NCBI GenBank assembly: GCA_947650365.1
Contig: OX393549.1
Span: 35,000,910 to 35,064,909, forward strand
Direction: 5' to 3'
DNA length: 64,000 bases
Source of the DNA: Chamaelirium japonicum
Lineage: Eukaryota > Streptophyta > Magnoliopsida > Liliales > Melanthiaceae
Made by a program: the position numbers and the translations under genes. The notes under the pieces were generated by a model, which was not told the origin of the DNA, made no database searches, and worked only from the letters and a program-made list of their open reading frames with translations. Below, piece by piece: positions 10,986 through 22,009 of this stretch; position 1 is the stretch's first letter, and each line of letters starts with the position of its first letter.

Positions 10986-11366
10986 TTTATCTAGTCAACA
11001 TGTAGACCACCATCCCTTGTTATATAGATGTGATCGACATGACGACTACAAGTCATCCCTTGCATTGGCTTTTTCTACACGTGTACGTCCCGACGCGCCA
11101 TTGGGTTAATTATGATGGAGAAGGGGGCTCTCTGTTGATTATGCATTAATAGAGATATATTATCATGAAGATTCTATATCTTTATGTGTTAATTGATGAA
11201 GATTATGTGTTACTTTTTTTTTTGGTAGGATAATTGAGAGTGATTTCCTGTTCATATATTATTTGCAAGGGAAGTCCCTCTGTAAATGCAGAAGTAATTG
11301 GCTCACAAAGAAGGCAACCCAATCTCCCAAAATCCCAAAAATTACTCTCAAATCTCAATTAATATA
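10986..11366. other. intergenic, no gene recognised
   Basis: AT-rich sequence with no supported frame or motif, between Helitron-like element C and the Mutator MITE. Confidence 0.5.
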
Positions 11367-11375
11367 TAATCTTTA

Positions 11376-11640
11376 GGGTAAATTACACTTTACCCCCTAA
11401 AGTTTAGCTCTAAAACACTTAACCCCCCTAGAGTTATAAAACAACATTTTGCAAACCCCCCCTCCCCTATCAATTCAGTTTTGATCAGATAAAAATCACC
11501 CAATGAGAAAATTAAGTAGTTGACAAAAGGACGTATTGTGCTTACATTTCAAACTTTAGGGAGTGATTTGTAACAAAATAAACTACATGGGGTTAAGTGT
11601 TTTCGATCAAAACATTAGGGGGGAAAAGTGTAATTTATGC
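11376..11640. mobile_element. Mutator-type MITE, 265 bp
   Basis: The inverted ends are GGGTAAATTACACTTTACCC (left) and GCATAAATTACACTTTTCCC (right, reverse complement). A perfect 9-bp duplication, TAATCTTTA, flanks it at 11367-11375 and 11641-11649. There is no coding capacity. Length, ends and duplication fit a Mutator-derived MITE. Confidence 0.88.
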
Positions 11641-11649
11641 TAATCTTTA

Positions 11650-12165
11650 TTAGCAACGAAGATATTTCGGTAAAATTTTATCATCTACAAGGATGCCCTT
11701 GAATGCACACAATGGTGAATCTGGTGATAAACCTTGAATCTTCCAAGGACCCATGGAATTGACTAAGCAGGCCAGCTTGACCACAAGGCCATCCAATGGA
11801 ACTGAAGGAGAGAGATTTCTCAAGTCAATCGCTGTCCTCATTGTCTCACCCCAAAAGAATCTTGGCAGCTTAGCATGTCTAAGCATGCACCTAATTCTCT
11901 CGACGATAGTGCATGCGGTTTATCCTCTCAGCAACTCCATTCTCTTGAGGTGTCTTGGGAACGGTCTTCTCATGCCGAATGCCAACATCCGCACGATATC
12001 TATCAAATGGACCCAAGTACTCGCCTTGGGGAGACTCTCCACTATCTTAGAAGAGCAAAAAGCAAGAGATAGTTGCCCATTTAAGTGCCGAAGCAAAGTA
12101 CTGTGCAATGGCACACACTTCTGGAGAGATTGTATGGCTCCGTTGGTGACTTTCTGATCGCAGCT
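11650..12165 (-). mobile_element. Ty1/copia fossil, integrase fragment
   Basis: Minus-strand sequence resembles the C-terminal half of a copia integrase core: TPQENGVAER-like and MLRHAKLPRFFWGE segments followed by NLSPSVPLDG. It is only a scrap of about 0.5 kb with no LTR, reverse transcriptase or gag, and it is broken in more than one place. It lies between two MITEs. Looks old. Confidence 0.8.
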
Positions 12166-12168
12166 TGG

Positions 12169-12622
12169 GGTGGCAATGGGTCGTGGCGGGTCGGGTTCGT
12201 GTCAGATCTAGTTTCGGGTTGTGTCCAAAACCCCTAGACCCGGACCCGACCCATTTAACTAATCGTGTCTAGATCCTAAACCCATACCCGACCAGTTTAT
12301 AAACGGGTATACCCGATAAAACCCGTTAGACCCGTTTACCACACGGGTTTATTCAGTTGACCCGATCTGACCCAATCGACTTGACCCGACCTAACCTGAT
12401 AGACCCGTTGATACTGTATATTACAGTATCGATTTGCGGGTAGACTCGACCCGTTGAATTTTAAACGGGTCTTCCTGGGTCTATTGTGTCCAGACCCTAA
12501 ACCCGGACCCGACCCGTTTATTAAACGGGTCTATCGTGTCGACCCGTTTATGACCCGAACCCGTTTAGTCTTGACCCTGACCCGCTAACTTCGTGTCGGG
12601 TCCAAAATTGCCAACCCTAATC
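12169..12622. mobile_element. hAT-type MITE, copy 1 of the GGGTCGGGT family
   Basis: The inverted ends are TTGGGGTGGCAATGGGTCG and (reverse complement) TTAGGGTTGGCAATTTTGG. The interior is a run of GACCCGTTTA, GGGTCGGGT and related words. Flanks of TCGCAGCT and TCGCAGGT suggest an 8-bp duplication with one change. The element at 53435-53885 is the same family in opposite orientation. Confidence 0.75.
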
Positions 12623-13485
12623 GCAGGTTTCATTTGAAGACCCCAACGCCATTTTTCTTTTTGTGCCATTCAGATTGCGTCAATTCTGGTTTTTCATACA
12701 ATAGTGTCATTTTAGGCTAGCCAAGGCCTAAAACGAAGGCCTCCAAGATCCAAACCCACTTGAATAGTCTGAGGTCCGAAATGAAAAGAAGGCCTGACAC
12801 ACTTAATTAGCCCAAGCTCCTCCATAAGATACAAACTTTTAAGGCCCTATAAAAAATAAAAAGTTTTTTTTCTCCAAATCAAGCCTCCCGGCTTCTCTAT
12901 TTACAAATAAACCCTTATAAAAATGATATTTAGATATAATTCCCTCAAATCATTCAAACATTACATATTAACTCCTGAAGTTAGCTAACATAAAAAAGAA
13001 GAGAATATTTTCGATTTCATCCTTAATATTTTACCTAAACTCTGTGAATACCCCTCCAATATGAGAATTTTTCATATTAGGTCCAAGGTAGATTCTGATT
13101 ATATCTGCGTTTGCTTTGGATTAAGCCCATATTCAATAAAGATTGATCAATGTAAGTAATAAAAACCACGGGTAAATCAGTATGTGTGGGTGGGTGGGTG
13201 TGGGTGGGGTGTGTGTGGTGGAGGGGGGCATCGGGTACATCGTGTGGAGTGTTGGGACTACATGATTTGAAGTCAACTGCATAAAGCCACTGAACAGCCC
13301 AAGTGTCCGATCGATCGGATTGGAAAAGCTACAGATTAGGCCAAGGATTAAAAATCAATGCGTTTGGAAAATCAGTTAGATCTTTGTGGACCGATATATT
13401 GGATTTAAAGCCCCTACCTTAGTCGCCCGAACCACGGTGTCCGACCATCGACACATGTTAGTTATGTCCCATTGGATGGTTTCAG
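12623..13485. other. intergenic, no gene recognised; GT-rich patch
   Basis: AT-rich sequence without a supported frame. A G/T simple-sequence patch lies at about 13178-13240 (GTGTGGGTGGGTGGGTG and similar). It ends at the hairpin-unit array. Confidence 0.5.
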
Positions 13486-13489
13486 ATTG

Positions 13490-14315
13490 TTGAGATTTAC
13501 AGGCCGCGGAGAGAACCCCAAGGGGCTCCTATCATAGAAATTGAGACCCCCACTCTCGGTCTTTGATGAAAGCGAGGGGGGGGGTTGCTGTAAAAACCGA
13601 GACTCCCCCTCTCGGTTTTTGACTAAACTGAGGGGGGGGGGGGGGGGGGGGTGCTGTAGAAACTGAGACTCCCCATCTCGATTTTTTGACAAAACCGAAG
13701 GGGGCTGCTGTAGAAATTATCGAGACTCCCCCTCTCGGTTTTTGACGAAACCGAGGGGGGGGGGGGGGGGGGGGGGGCGTTGTTGTAGAATCCGAGACTC
13801 CCCCTCTCGGTATTTGACAAAACCGACGGGGGGGATGCTGTAGAAATCGAGACTCCCCCTCTCGGTTTTTGGCGAAACCGAGGAGGGGCTGCTGTAGAAA
13901 CGGAGACTCCCTTTCTTGGTTTTTGACGAAACCAAAGAGGGGCTGCTGTAGAAACCGATACCCCCACTCTCGGTCTTTGACGAAACCGATTGGAGGGGCG
14001 TTGCTGTAGAAACCGAGACTCTCCCTCAGAGTTTTTGACGAAACCGAGACTCTTCCTCTTGGTTTTTGACGAAACCAAGAAGGGGGCTGCTGTAGAAACC
14101 GAGATCCCCCCTCTCGATTTTTGACGAAACTGAGGGGGGGGGGGGGGCGCTGCTATAGAAACCGAGACTCCCCCTTTTCGTTTTTTATGAAATAGAGAGG
14201 GGGGCTGTTGTAGAAACTGAGATTCCCCCTCTCAGTTTTTTACGAAATCGAGAGGGAGGCTGCTATAGACATTGAGACTCCCCCTCTTGGTTTTTGACAA
14301 AAAATAGAATTAGTT
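13490..14315. repeat. tandem array of hairpin units with long G tracts (left part)
   Basis: About 12 units of 53-83 bp, each reading roughly GAAACCGAGACTCCCCCTCT, CGGTTTTTGACGAAACCGAG, a G run, then GCTGCTGTA. Each unit is self-complementary around its centre (CCGAGA...TCGG, CCCCCTCTCGG...CCGAGGGGG). Units differ mainly in the length of the G run, which exceeds 20 bases near 13632 and 13757. Seven more units lie at 40440-40860, beyond the LTR element that interrupts the locus. No CRISPR-like spacers: the material between repeats is itself repeat. Confidence 0.9.
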
Positions 14316-14382
14316 AGAATGGCTACAATCGTACGAATGAGTTAGAATGGCTATATTCGTACGAATGAATTGGAATGACTAC
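14316..14382. repeat. 28-bp tandem repeat at the insertion site (left part)
   Basis: Units of GAATGGCTACAATCGTACG plus AATGAGTTA repeat every 28 bp. The array continues at 40309-40443 on the far side of the LTR element, with about five units there. The LTR element landed inside it, duplicating ACTAC (14378-14382). Confidence 0.85.
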
Positions 14383-15653
14383 TGTTGGGGGTAGAAGAAA
14401 CCACATATTTTGGACAACATTGTAACAGACACACTTGAGGTGGAGCTCGCCAGGAGCCTGTCCAGGAGTTGGAACCCTCAGTCCCAATGAGCCCGCCCCC
14501 CAGCTTGACTGGGAGCGAGATCCACATTGGGCTGTATGGACACCATGTATCTGAGTACATTACATCTAAGCTCGATGAATCACTTAGATAAAGAGCGCGA
14601 AGGTGCTCACCCAAGCTCGCACAGGAGCTCGCCCAAGCTCGCATAGGAGCTCGCCCAAACTGGCATAGGAGCTTGCACAGCTTGTGTAGGAGCTCGCATA
14701 GCTCGTGTAGGAGCTCGCCCAGCTCGCGCAGAAGCTCGCCCAGCTCGCGCAGGAGCTCGCCCCAGCTCGAACAAAAGCTCGCCCTCAACTCACGATGGAG
14801 CTCGCTCCCAACTCGCGCAGGAGCTCGCCCCAGCTTGAACAAAAGCTCGCCCTCAACTCACGATGGAGCTCGCTCCCAACTCGCGCAGGAATTTTTGCCA
14901 AAAAGGAAACTTAAAATGGTATCAAACGAACACCGGTAGAACGCTCGAAGAGATCGCCAGGTCACTCCCACTGTCGAAAGAGGTCGCCCTCTACGAAGCC
15001 CGACTCATGGCAACAGGGAGAAGTGGGCGGATCACCTGAACCCTTTATTGAAGAGGTCGCCCTCCTACGAGCCCGACTCTTGACAAAGGAGGAGAAGGCA
15101 GAACATTAAGGGCGAGCTCGCCTTTGCTTCCTCCTTAAAATTGCCTCCAGCAAAGCGGCATAAAGGCTGCCAGGTGTCGAAACCCCTCTGCAGCTACGTG
15201 GACGATTGTAGTCCCCGGAAGCCCGCCCGAGTCGGTTCAAGACCTCCCAGACTTGAACATTCCAGAAGATCCACCTGGCAGCGACAAGACAGGTACTCTC
15301 CCCCACTCCACCGCCTGGCGAGCTATGCGACAAAGGCTGCTAGGGGCCCGATTCCCGAAGGTTGTCAGGGACCCATGTGGGCCGAAACGTGAGGGTCTAG
15401 AAGGTGCCGGAAGAAGCGGCCAGGTGTTGCATCCCGATAGGTCGCCAAAGGCTATAAAGGTGCCACCCCCGGCTCCAAAGTACAGGTTCAAAAACCTCAT
15501 CCCTACCACTTTCATCCACTACAGCACTCCTTTGATCACCTGAGACTGACTTGAGCGTCGGAGGGCCTGCGCTCCTAAGGGAGCTAGCCGTTCTTACGTT
15601 TTTCTTTATCTTGCAGGGAGACCGCACGGTCCAGCAAAAAATATCCCCAAACA
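14383..15653 (+). repeat. 5' LTR of the Tat element
   Basis: 1271 bp from TGTTGGGGGTAG to CCCCAAACA. It contains a run of GGAGCTCGCCCAAGCTCGCA-type tandem repeats of 20-22 bp (about 14605-14890) and a TATAAA at 15453-15458 that is a plausible promoter element. The partner LTR is 39037-40308. Confidence 0.92.
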
Positions 15654-15752
15654 TTTTGGCGCCGTCTGTGGGATCATATTCGACTGGTTCCTGTGAGAAC
15701 GCCCATGACCACACGGTTGAAAGCCGCACCCCTTTAGGAAGTAACCCGGAGA

Positions 15753-17025
15753 TGGCCCCAGCCATGAGGGGACACCGGCGGACGAGAGCCCGTGGGGGAT
15801 CTGCTCGCAGCGGGCCCCCTACTGAGATCCCTCAGCCCCCAGTCCCGCTCAGCGACCAGCTCCTTCTGGAAATACTGGCCACTCAGCGGGCGATGATGGA
15901 GGAGCTGACGCGACTGCGTCAGGTTCCCACGGCAAGCCGACGATCTGGGCCGGCGAGGGTTGAATCCCCGGTGCGACCCTCCGTCTCTGCATCGCGTCTA
16001 CCCACGGCCGTTCCCGCTCGACGGGCTTCTCATCCGGAGCCCCCAGCTGAGAGGACGGCCGTACGTGGGGCACAGGAAACCCCGCTTACGAGGTTGCAAA
16101 AGCTAGTAACCCAGCGGTCTAGCAACCAGGCGACCTCACGGGCGACCCTTCCTAGCCGCCGTAGTAGGAGTGCCGATTCTGACGAATTAGAGGTGAGGAC
16201 TCTAGAGCGGGATCGCGACCCGCGCCATCAACGGCGAGAAAAGGAACCCATGGCGGCCCTCCCTCATGGAGCTCGAGAGGCAACCGCCTCCCATCGACCC
16301 ACCGTCGTGTCAAGAGAGTCCGCGGGTGGACGGCGAGAAGGCCGCCATGAAGGAGCCCCGCGGGTCGCCACGATGTGGGTCCGAACTTTCCCCGAGGGAG
16401 CGTGCATGACCGAATAGGGCCTGCGTAGCCGCCTCTGGGAGCTATCCTTGGGCACTGGCAGCGACCTAGTGCGCCGGTCGATCTACTGGAGGATCTCGCC
16501 GCCCACGGAGGAAGTTCGCCTTTCACCAGCGAGGTGCACCAAGGGGGTTTTCCTCACCATTGGACCCCGCCAAAATTTGTATTGTTCGACGGGTCGCAAG
16601 ATCCCGTTGACCATCTCTTGGCTTACCGAAAGCTGTTGTTCTTCCGGGACCAAGATCATGTTTTATGCCCGGCATTCCCGAGCAGTTTTGCGGGCTCAGC
16701 ATTAAACTGGTTCCATAAGCTGCCATCCGGCACCATCCCGAATTTTTCGACTCTCTCCAGATTGTTTCTAGAACAATATCGCTGTAACAGACAGCCCCCG
16801 AAGAGGATTGAATCTCTTTTCACCCTGGCTATGGGAGCTCGCGAAACCCTTCGAAGCTTCGCGACACGGTTTCGAAGTGCCTACCTCGCTCTGGAGGACG
16901 CGGTCGGTCAAGATCGCACGGTGGTAAGCGCTTTTCGGAACGCCCTCCCCGAGGGGGGCAAGCTCTATGATGCGCTAGTTATAAAGGACCCTCGCACAAT
17001 GGTCGAGCTCTTCGCCCTCGTCTAG
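15753..17025 (+). mobile_element. gag region of the Tat element (fossil part)
   Basis: The N-terminal part is Arg/Pro-rich and contains LSDQLLLEILATQRAMMEEL, probably helical. The retrotransposon gag domain runs from about 16570 to 17020, with FDGSQDPVDHLLAYRKLLFF, GSALNWFHKLP and SLFTLAMGARETLRSFATRF. A zinc-knuckle-like CAFYRSPGHHTNRC follows near 17388. The region would encode the capsid of the virus-like particle; it is broken in this copy. Confidence 0.85.
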
Positions 17026-17719
17026 CACCACATCAAGCTCGAAGATGTGGTGCTCGACCAGAAGGGCAAAGCGGTTGAGCAGCGACCTGCCCCAGTTTTA
17101 CGACCCCTCGTCGTCAAAATTGTCGAGCGGCGGGATATACCCCCATTGGTGCTGTTACTCGATCCTCCTGCTGCTCCCTCTTTACGGCCAGTGGAAGTCC
17201 CCGCAGTGGCCGCTAGAAGGCCGGCGAACTGGCGCCTATCTCCCGAGCCCGGAGAGCGAGATTTCAAGGTCTTGACCCACTCCCCGGGGCAAGTTTTGCA
17301 CCAGATCCGGAATGAGCCGTTCATTCAGTATCCACCGCCCCTCCAGGTCGGAGAGCCCGGCTCAACCGACAATACCCGACAATGCGCGTTCTATCGGAGC
17401 CCCGGACATCACACTAATAGATGCCGAGCTCTAAAAAACCACCTGGAAGATTTGGTCGCCCTGGGCTATTTGGATCAGTTCATCTCGCCCCCGAGGAGAT
17501 TCGAGGTGATCCCGGCACGGGCCCCTCGAGAAAGAGATCGCCCAGGACCTGCTGAGCCCGCTTTGCCTCCACCACCTCCGGGTGGACCGGCGGTCTGCCA
17601 CACTATCAGCGGGTGTCTGAACGGCCCGAGATCCAGCAATAAGGTTCGTCGGCAAGTTAGAGAGATGGAGCGAGCTCAAAAGGTATATTCCGCCTCTCTA
17701 ACCCCTGTCTTACTCCAAA

Positions 17720-18255
17720 CACCGAGGGTAGAAGCCCGCGATTTCATCTGGTTCTCGGAGGATGACTTGGCTGGGGTTGTTACCCCCCACAATGATCCCC
17801 TCGTCGTACGCCTCATGATGGCTAACATCGAGGTGAGGTGGGTTCTGGTGGACCCAGGGAGTGCCATGGACGTTCTGTTCTTGTTGGCTTTCCAGCGAAT
17901 GGGGTTGAGGCAAATGGATTTGTCTCCCTCGACGGGCTTACTCAGCGGTTTCATTGGTGAGGTTGCTAAGGTGGCAGGGGAGATAACCCTCACCGTGATA
18001 GCGGGCCCGGAGGTCCATCAAGTCCGCTTCGCAGTGGTAGACGGGCTGTCCGCCTTCAATGCCATCCTAGGGCGACCTTGGTTGAGGCAAATGAAAGTAG
18101 TGTCGTCGCCTAATCACCAAGCTCTCAAATTCCCCACGGCTAGTGGGGTTGTAGTAATTCGAGGAGATCAAGTCGCTGCTACCAGATGCGAGCAAGACGT
18201 CCTTCATCTCATGGATGTGGAAGCTGCGGAGGCCAAAAGGCCGGCGCCCTCCTAG
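17720..18255 (+). mobile_element. aspartic protease region of the Tat element (fossil part)
   Basis: Contains NIEVRWVLVDPGSAMDVL, where the D-[ST]-G type active-site loop reads DPGSA, and a downstream FNAILGRPWL, the second conserved protease block of plant gypsy elements. It follows the zinc knuckle in the expected order. Confidence 0.8.
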
Positions 18256-18499
18256 CAACTAACGCCCACCATGAGCGAGCTCCCTCGAAGCCCAAGAGGG
18301 GTCTCCTCGCTTAAATCCCCTACTCCACCCCGGGTGGGAGCGGCGTGGGTCCTAAGTTGGAGGAGGAAGGTCGCCTGTCGGGATCCCAGAAAGAAAGTTT
18401 TCTCGTTGCCGAGCCGCTACAAGAAATTGACATCGGTGGCGAGGGAGGGCCAAGGATCGTCTATCTCGGGACCTCGCTAACCAAGGGTGAGGTCCTAAC

Positions 18500-20263
18500 C
18501 ATAACCAACCTACTCAGGGACTACCGTGACGTGTTCGCCTGGAGCTTCGAAGACATGCCAGGGATTGACCCAGAGGTTGCCTGCCATCGTCTGCACACCT
18601 TGCAAGATTTCCCACCGGTCAAGTAAAAAGCTCGGCACATACCCGCTGCAAAGTCCGCTGCAGTGGCAGCAGAGATAGAAAAGCTAGAGCGGGTTGGGTT
18701 TATTCGAGAGGCACACTTCCGTGAGTGGATCTCGAACATTGTGGTAGTCCCGAAGAAAAGCGGAGTGGTCAGAGTATGTATCGATTTCTCCGACCTCAAC
18801 AAGGCATACCCGAAGGACGGATTTCCTCTTTCGTGAATCGGTGCGCTGGTAGACACCGCTGTCGGGTTTCAGGCTTTGTCGTTCATGGATGGGTACTCTG
18901 GATATATAATCAGATACCTCTCCATGTTGACGATCAGGAGAAGACCGCCTTCTATTCCGGAGCAGGGTACCAGAAGCTTTTTTGCTACCGGGTTATGCCA
19001 TTCGGACTCAAAAATGCGGGAGCGACCTACCAAAGGTTAGTCACTCAAATGTTTAAAGATCAGATCGGCAGGAATGTCGAAGTTTATGTAGACGACCTCC
19101 TGGTAAAGAGTCGAGAGCGAGAGGGGCATGTTGCCGATCTCCGTGAAGTCTTTGAAGTTTTGAGAAAATACCAAATGAGGCTAAACCCGGCAAAGTGCGC
19201 ATTCGGAGTGACCTCTGGGAAATTCCTAGGGTACCTGGTCACCCATAGGGGGATCGAGGCCGACCCTGGGCAAATCCGAGCACTCGTCGAGATGCCCGCT
19301 CCAAGAACAAGGCAGGAGGTTCAGAGATTGAGTGGACGAATTGCGGCGTTGAATCGATTCATCTCCAAATCCTCAGACAATTGCCGACCTCTTTTTGAGC
19401 TGCTTCGAAAGGGAGCGAGCATCTACTGGGATGACAAGTGCGAGCTCGCTTTCCAGAAAATCAAGAACTATTTGGCGAGCCCATCGATTCTGGCGGCACC
19501 AAAAGATGGCGCCGAGCTAGGCGTTTACCTTGCGGTTACCGAGCATGCGGTAAGCGAGGTCCTCGTAGTGGAAGAAGTGAAAGTAGAGCGGCCTGTTTAC
19601 TTTGTGAGCCATATAATGCTTCCTGACGAGCTCCGGTATCGACCAATCGAGAAGGTCGCATTGGCCTTGGTCCTTACCGCAAGAAAGCTCCACCCCTACT
19701 TCTCGGCGCACACCGTCAAGGTTATCTCGGAGCACCCTTTGAAGAGCACGCTTTCTAGGCCCTCGGTAGCAGGAAGGCTCTATCGATGGTCCGCCGAGCT
19801 CGCCGCCTACGGTCTGGAGTATGTCCCTCGAGTTGCTGTCAAAGGGCAAGCTCTTGCTGATTTCTTGGCGGACTTTCCCATAGAAGAACCGGTTCAGTAC
19901 CAGGAGGATGAGCCAACTGAGGCACACCCTGGGAAGGCGAGGTTCTTAGGCGATCAAGGCGAGCTTCCTCCAGCGAAGTATTCAGAAATAGCGGATTGGG
20001 AACTATTCGTCGATGGTTCCTCCAACGCTTCGAGAGCAGGGATCGGGGTCGCACTGATCGCCCAGGCGGTATTCCTTGAGAAATCAGTTCAACTGGATTT
20101 TGCTGCTACCAACAACGAAGCAGAATACGAGACGCTACTGGCCGGATTAGAGCTCGCCCAGGAGGTGGGCGCTAAACAATTGAAAGTATTTAGCGATTCC
20201 CAGCTAATCATTTGCCAAATCAATGGAGATTATGCTTCCCGGGATACGCGAATGGCGGGCTAA
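18500..20263 (+). mobile_element. reverse transcriptase and RNase H region of the Tat element (fossil part)
   Basis: Reverse transcriptase signatures include RVCIDF-like and NKAYPKD-like words, FCYRVMPFGLKNAGATYQRL and the catalytic YVDD at 19085-19096. A tether and RNase H follow, with YRPIEKVALAL, ELFVDGSSNASRAGIGVAL (from about 19998) and TNNEAEYETLLAGLELA. The order reverse transcriptase, RNase H, integrase places it in Ty3/gypsy rather than copia. Broken in this copy. Confidence 0.9.
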
Positions 20264-20599
20264 AGTGGACCTAGTGAAAAACAAGGCCGCGGGATTCGAG
20301 AAGATTTCCTTCGAACAAATTCCACGGACTGATAATCGGCGGGCTGATGCATTGGCAAATGCCACCTCCCTGTTGGGAGCATCAGAAGCTCGCCAGATTT
20401 TCATCGAGGTCCAAAGACAGTCTCGGCTCCAACTGATAGAGCCCGCCGTTAACCAAGTCACAGCCGACGTGTCGCCCGGAGGGTGGACTGCGCCCATTCT
20501 TCGTTTTCTCCAGAAAGGCGAGCTCCCAGAGGGTAGAGAGGAAGCCCGGCGAGTTGAGAAGTGCGCTGGTCGCTATCTCATTCGCTGGGATCACCTTTT

Positions 20600-21720
20600 A
20601 TGAAGATCTTTTGGCGGGCCAAATCTTCGTTGCATCGAGAGCCCCGAGACCGAAGAAGTTTTGAATTGCATTCACTCCGGCGAGCTGGGAAACCACGCCG
20701 GTGGGCGGTCTCTGGCTGCAAAAGTCAGGAGGCAAGGATACTGGTGGCCCACTCTGGAGCAAGACGCTTTGAAGGTCGCTCAAAGATGCATCCAATGCCA
20801 GAAGCACGCCCCAACGAACCATATGCCCGCAGAAGAGTTGCACCCTCTGGTAAGCCCTTGACCTTTTCAACAGTGGGGGCTCGACATTGTGGGCCCTTTT
20901 CCCATATCAACTCGGCACAAGAAATTCATCTTGGTAGCTACGGACTACTTCACCAGATGGGTGGAAGCTGTCCCGCTAGCTAAGATAGGCAAAAAGGAGG
21001 TAAAAGACTTCCTTTGGAAGAATATTTTTTGCAGGTTCGGTCTTGCCGCGAGTACTTATCACCGATAATGGTCGCCAGTTCGACAATCGCTTGATCAGAA
21101 ACTTTTGTGACGAATATGGGGTCGACCTAAGGTTTTCATCTCCAAGGTACCCTCAAAGCAATGGGCAGGCCGAAGCCACAAATCGCGTAATCCTAGACAA
21201 CCTCAAAAGGAGGTTGGAAGGAAAGAAGGGATTGTGGGAGCAGGATCTCGACGGTGTCCTATGGGCCTATCGCACTACTCCACGTCGCTCACCTAACGAG
21301 TCACCTTTCGGTCTCACTTATGGGTGCGAAGCTGTACTGCCCGTGGAGGCCGAGCGGCCTACCGAGAGAAGGCTCGCGGCAGATGAGGTCGACAATGACA
21401 ATTTGCTCGCCGACTCCCTCGACCAGCTCGAAGAACGATTGGAGCGCGCCAACCTGCACCTCACCGGGTACAGACAAGAAATGAAGCGCGCGTATGACAA
21501 AAAAGTTCACCATCGAGCGTTCAAAACTGGTGACATGGTAATGAGAAAAGTATTCGCAAACACTCAGGAGCCTAACGCTGGAAAGCTCACGGTGAACTGG
21601 GAAGGCCCCTACATAGTGCACGAAGCACGAGGCTCGGGGGCTTACCGGTTGATGACCGCTGAGGGCGACCTGTTGGAGCGACCTTGGAATGCTTTGCACC
21701 TCCGAAAATTCTATGCCTAA
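20600..21720 (+). mobile_element. integrase region of the Tat element (fossil part)
   Basis: The zinc-binding part has HSGELGNHAG and CIQCQKHAP (about 20665-20812). The catalytic core has GLDIVGPFP, VLITDNGRQFDN and YPQSNGQAEATNR, the three acidic centres of a retroviral-type integrase. The C-terminal part ends with LTVNWEGPYIV, a GPY/F-like module, and NALHLRKFYA before the stop at 21718-21720. Broken upstream. Confidence 0.88.
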
Positions 21721-22004
21721 GACCAATGGTCCTTTGTAAATCATCTTTTGGAGAAGTTATGAATGAGCAATGTTAGCTTTACCAAAGTATTTGAGCCCGG
21801 AAGCTCGGCATAGAAAAAGCCTGTAGAGGAATATACGAATTCTAGCAATGGACAGTCCGCCGCAGTGCGGACTTAAAGCAGGATCAGATTCCTTAGAGGC
21901 CGCCTGTAAGCGACCTTGGGATTTCTGCGGTAGTCCGCTGTCAAGAGGACTTGAAGCCTAGCCAGGATCCTTCGTGTTCACCTGCCATGAACGGAAGCAT
22001 CTTG
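21721..22004 (+). other. Tat element spacer between integrase and nested insertion
   Basis: Short non-coding stretch of the outer element. It ends with the GAGTG copy (22005-22009) duplicated by the inner insertion; the outer sequence resumes after 35037. Confidence 0.7.
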
Positions 22005-22009
22005 GAGTG

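Noticed and set aside
10275-11109. Arg/Glu-rich and Ser/Leu-rich frames of 130-240 residues
   Set aside because: Composition artefacts of the GA-rich tract inside Helitron-like element C.
11753-12157. Plus-strand ORF of 134 residues
   Set aside because: It is antisense to a recognisable copia integrase fragment.
13462-14078. CRISPR-like repeat-spacer array
   Set aside because: The segments between conserved words are part of the same unit and vary only in G-run length; there are no unique spacers, and the DNA is plant nuclear.
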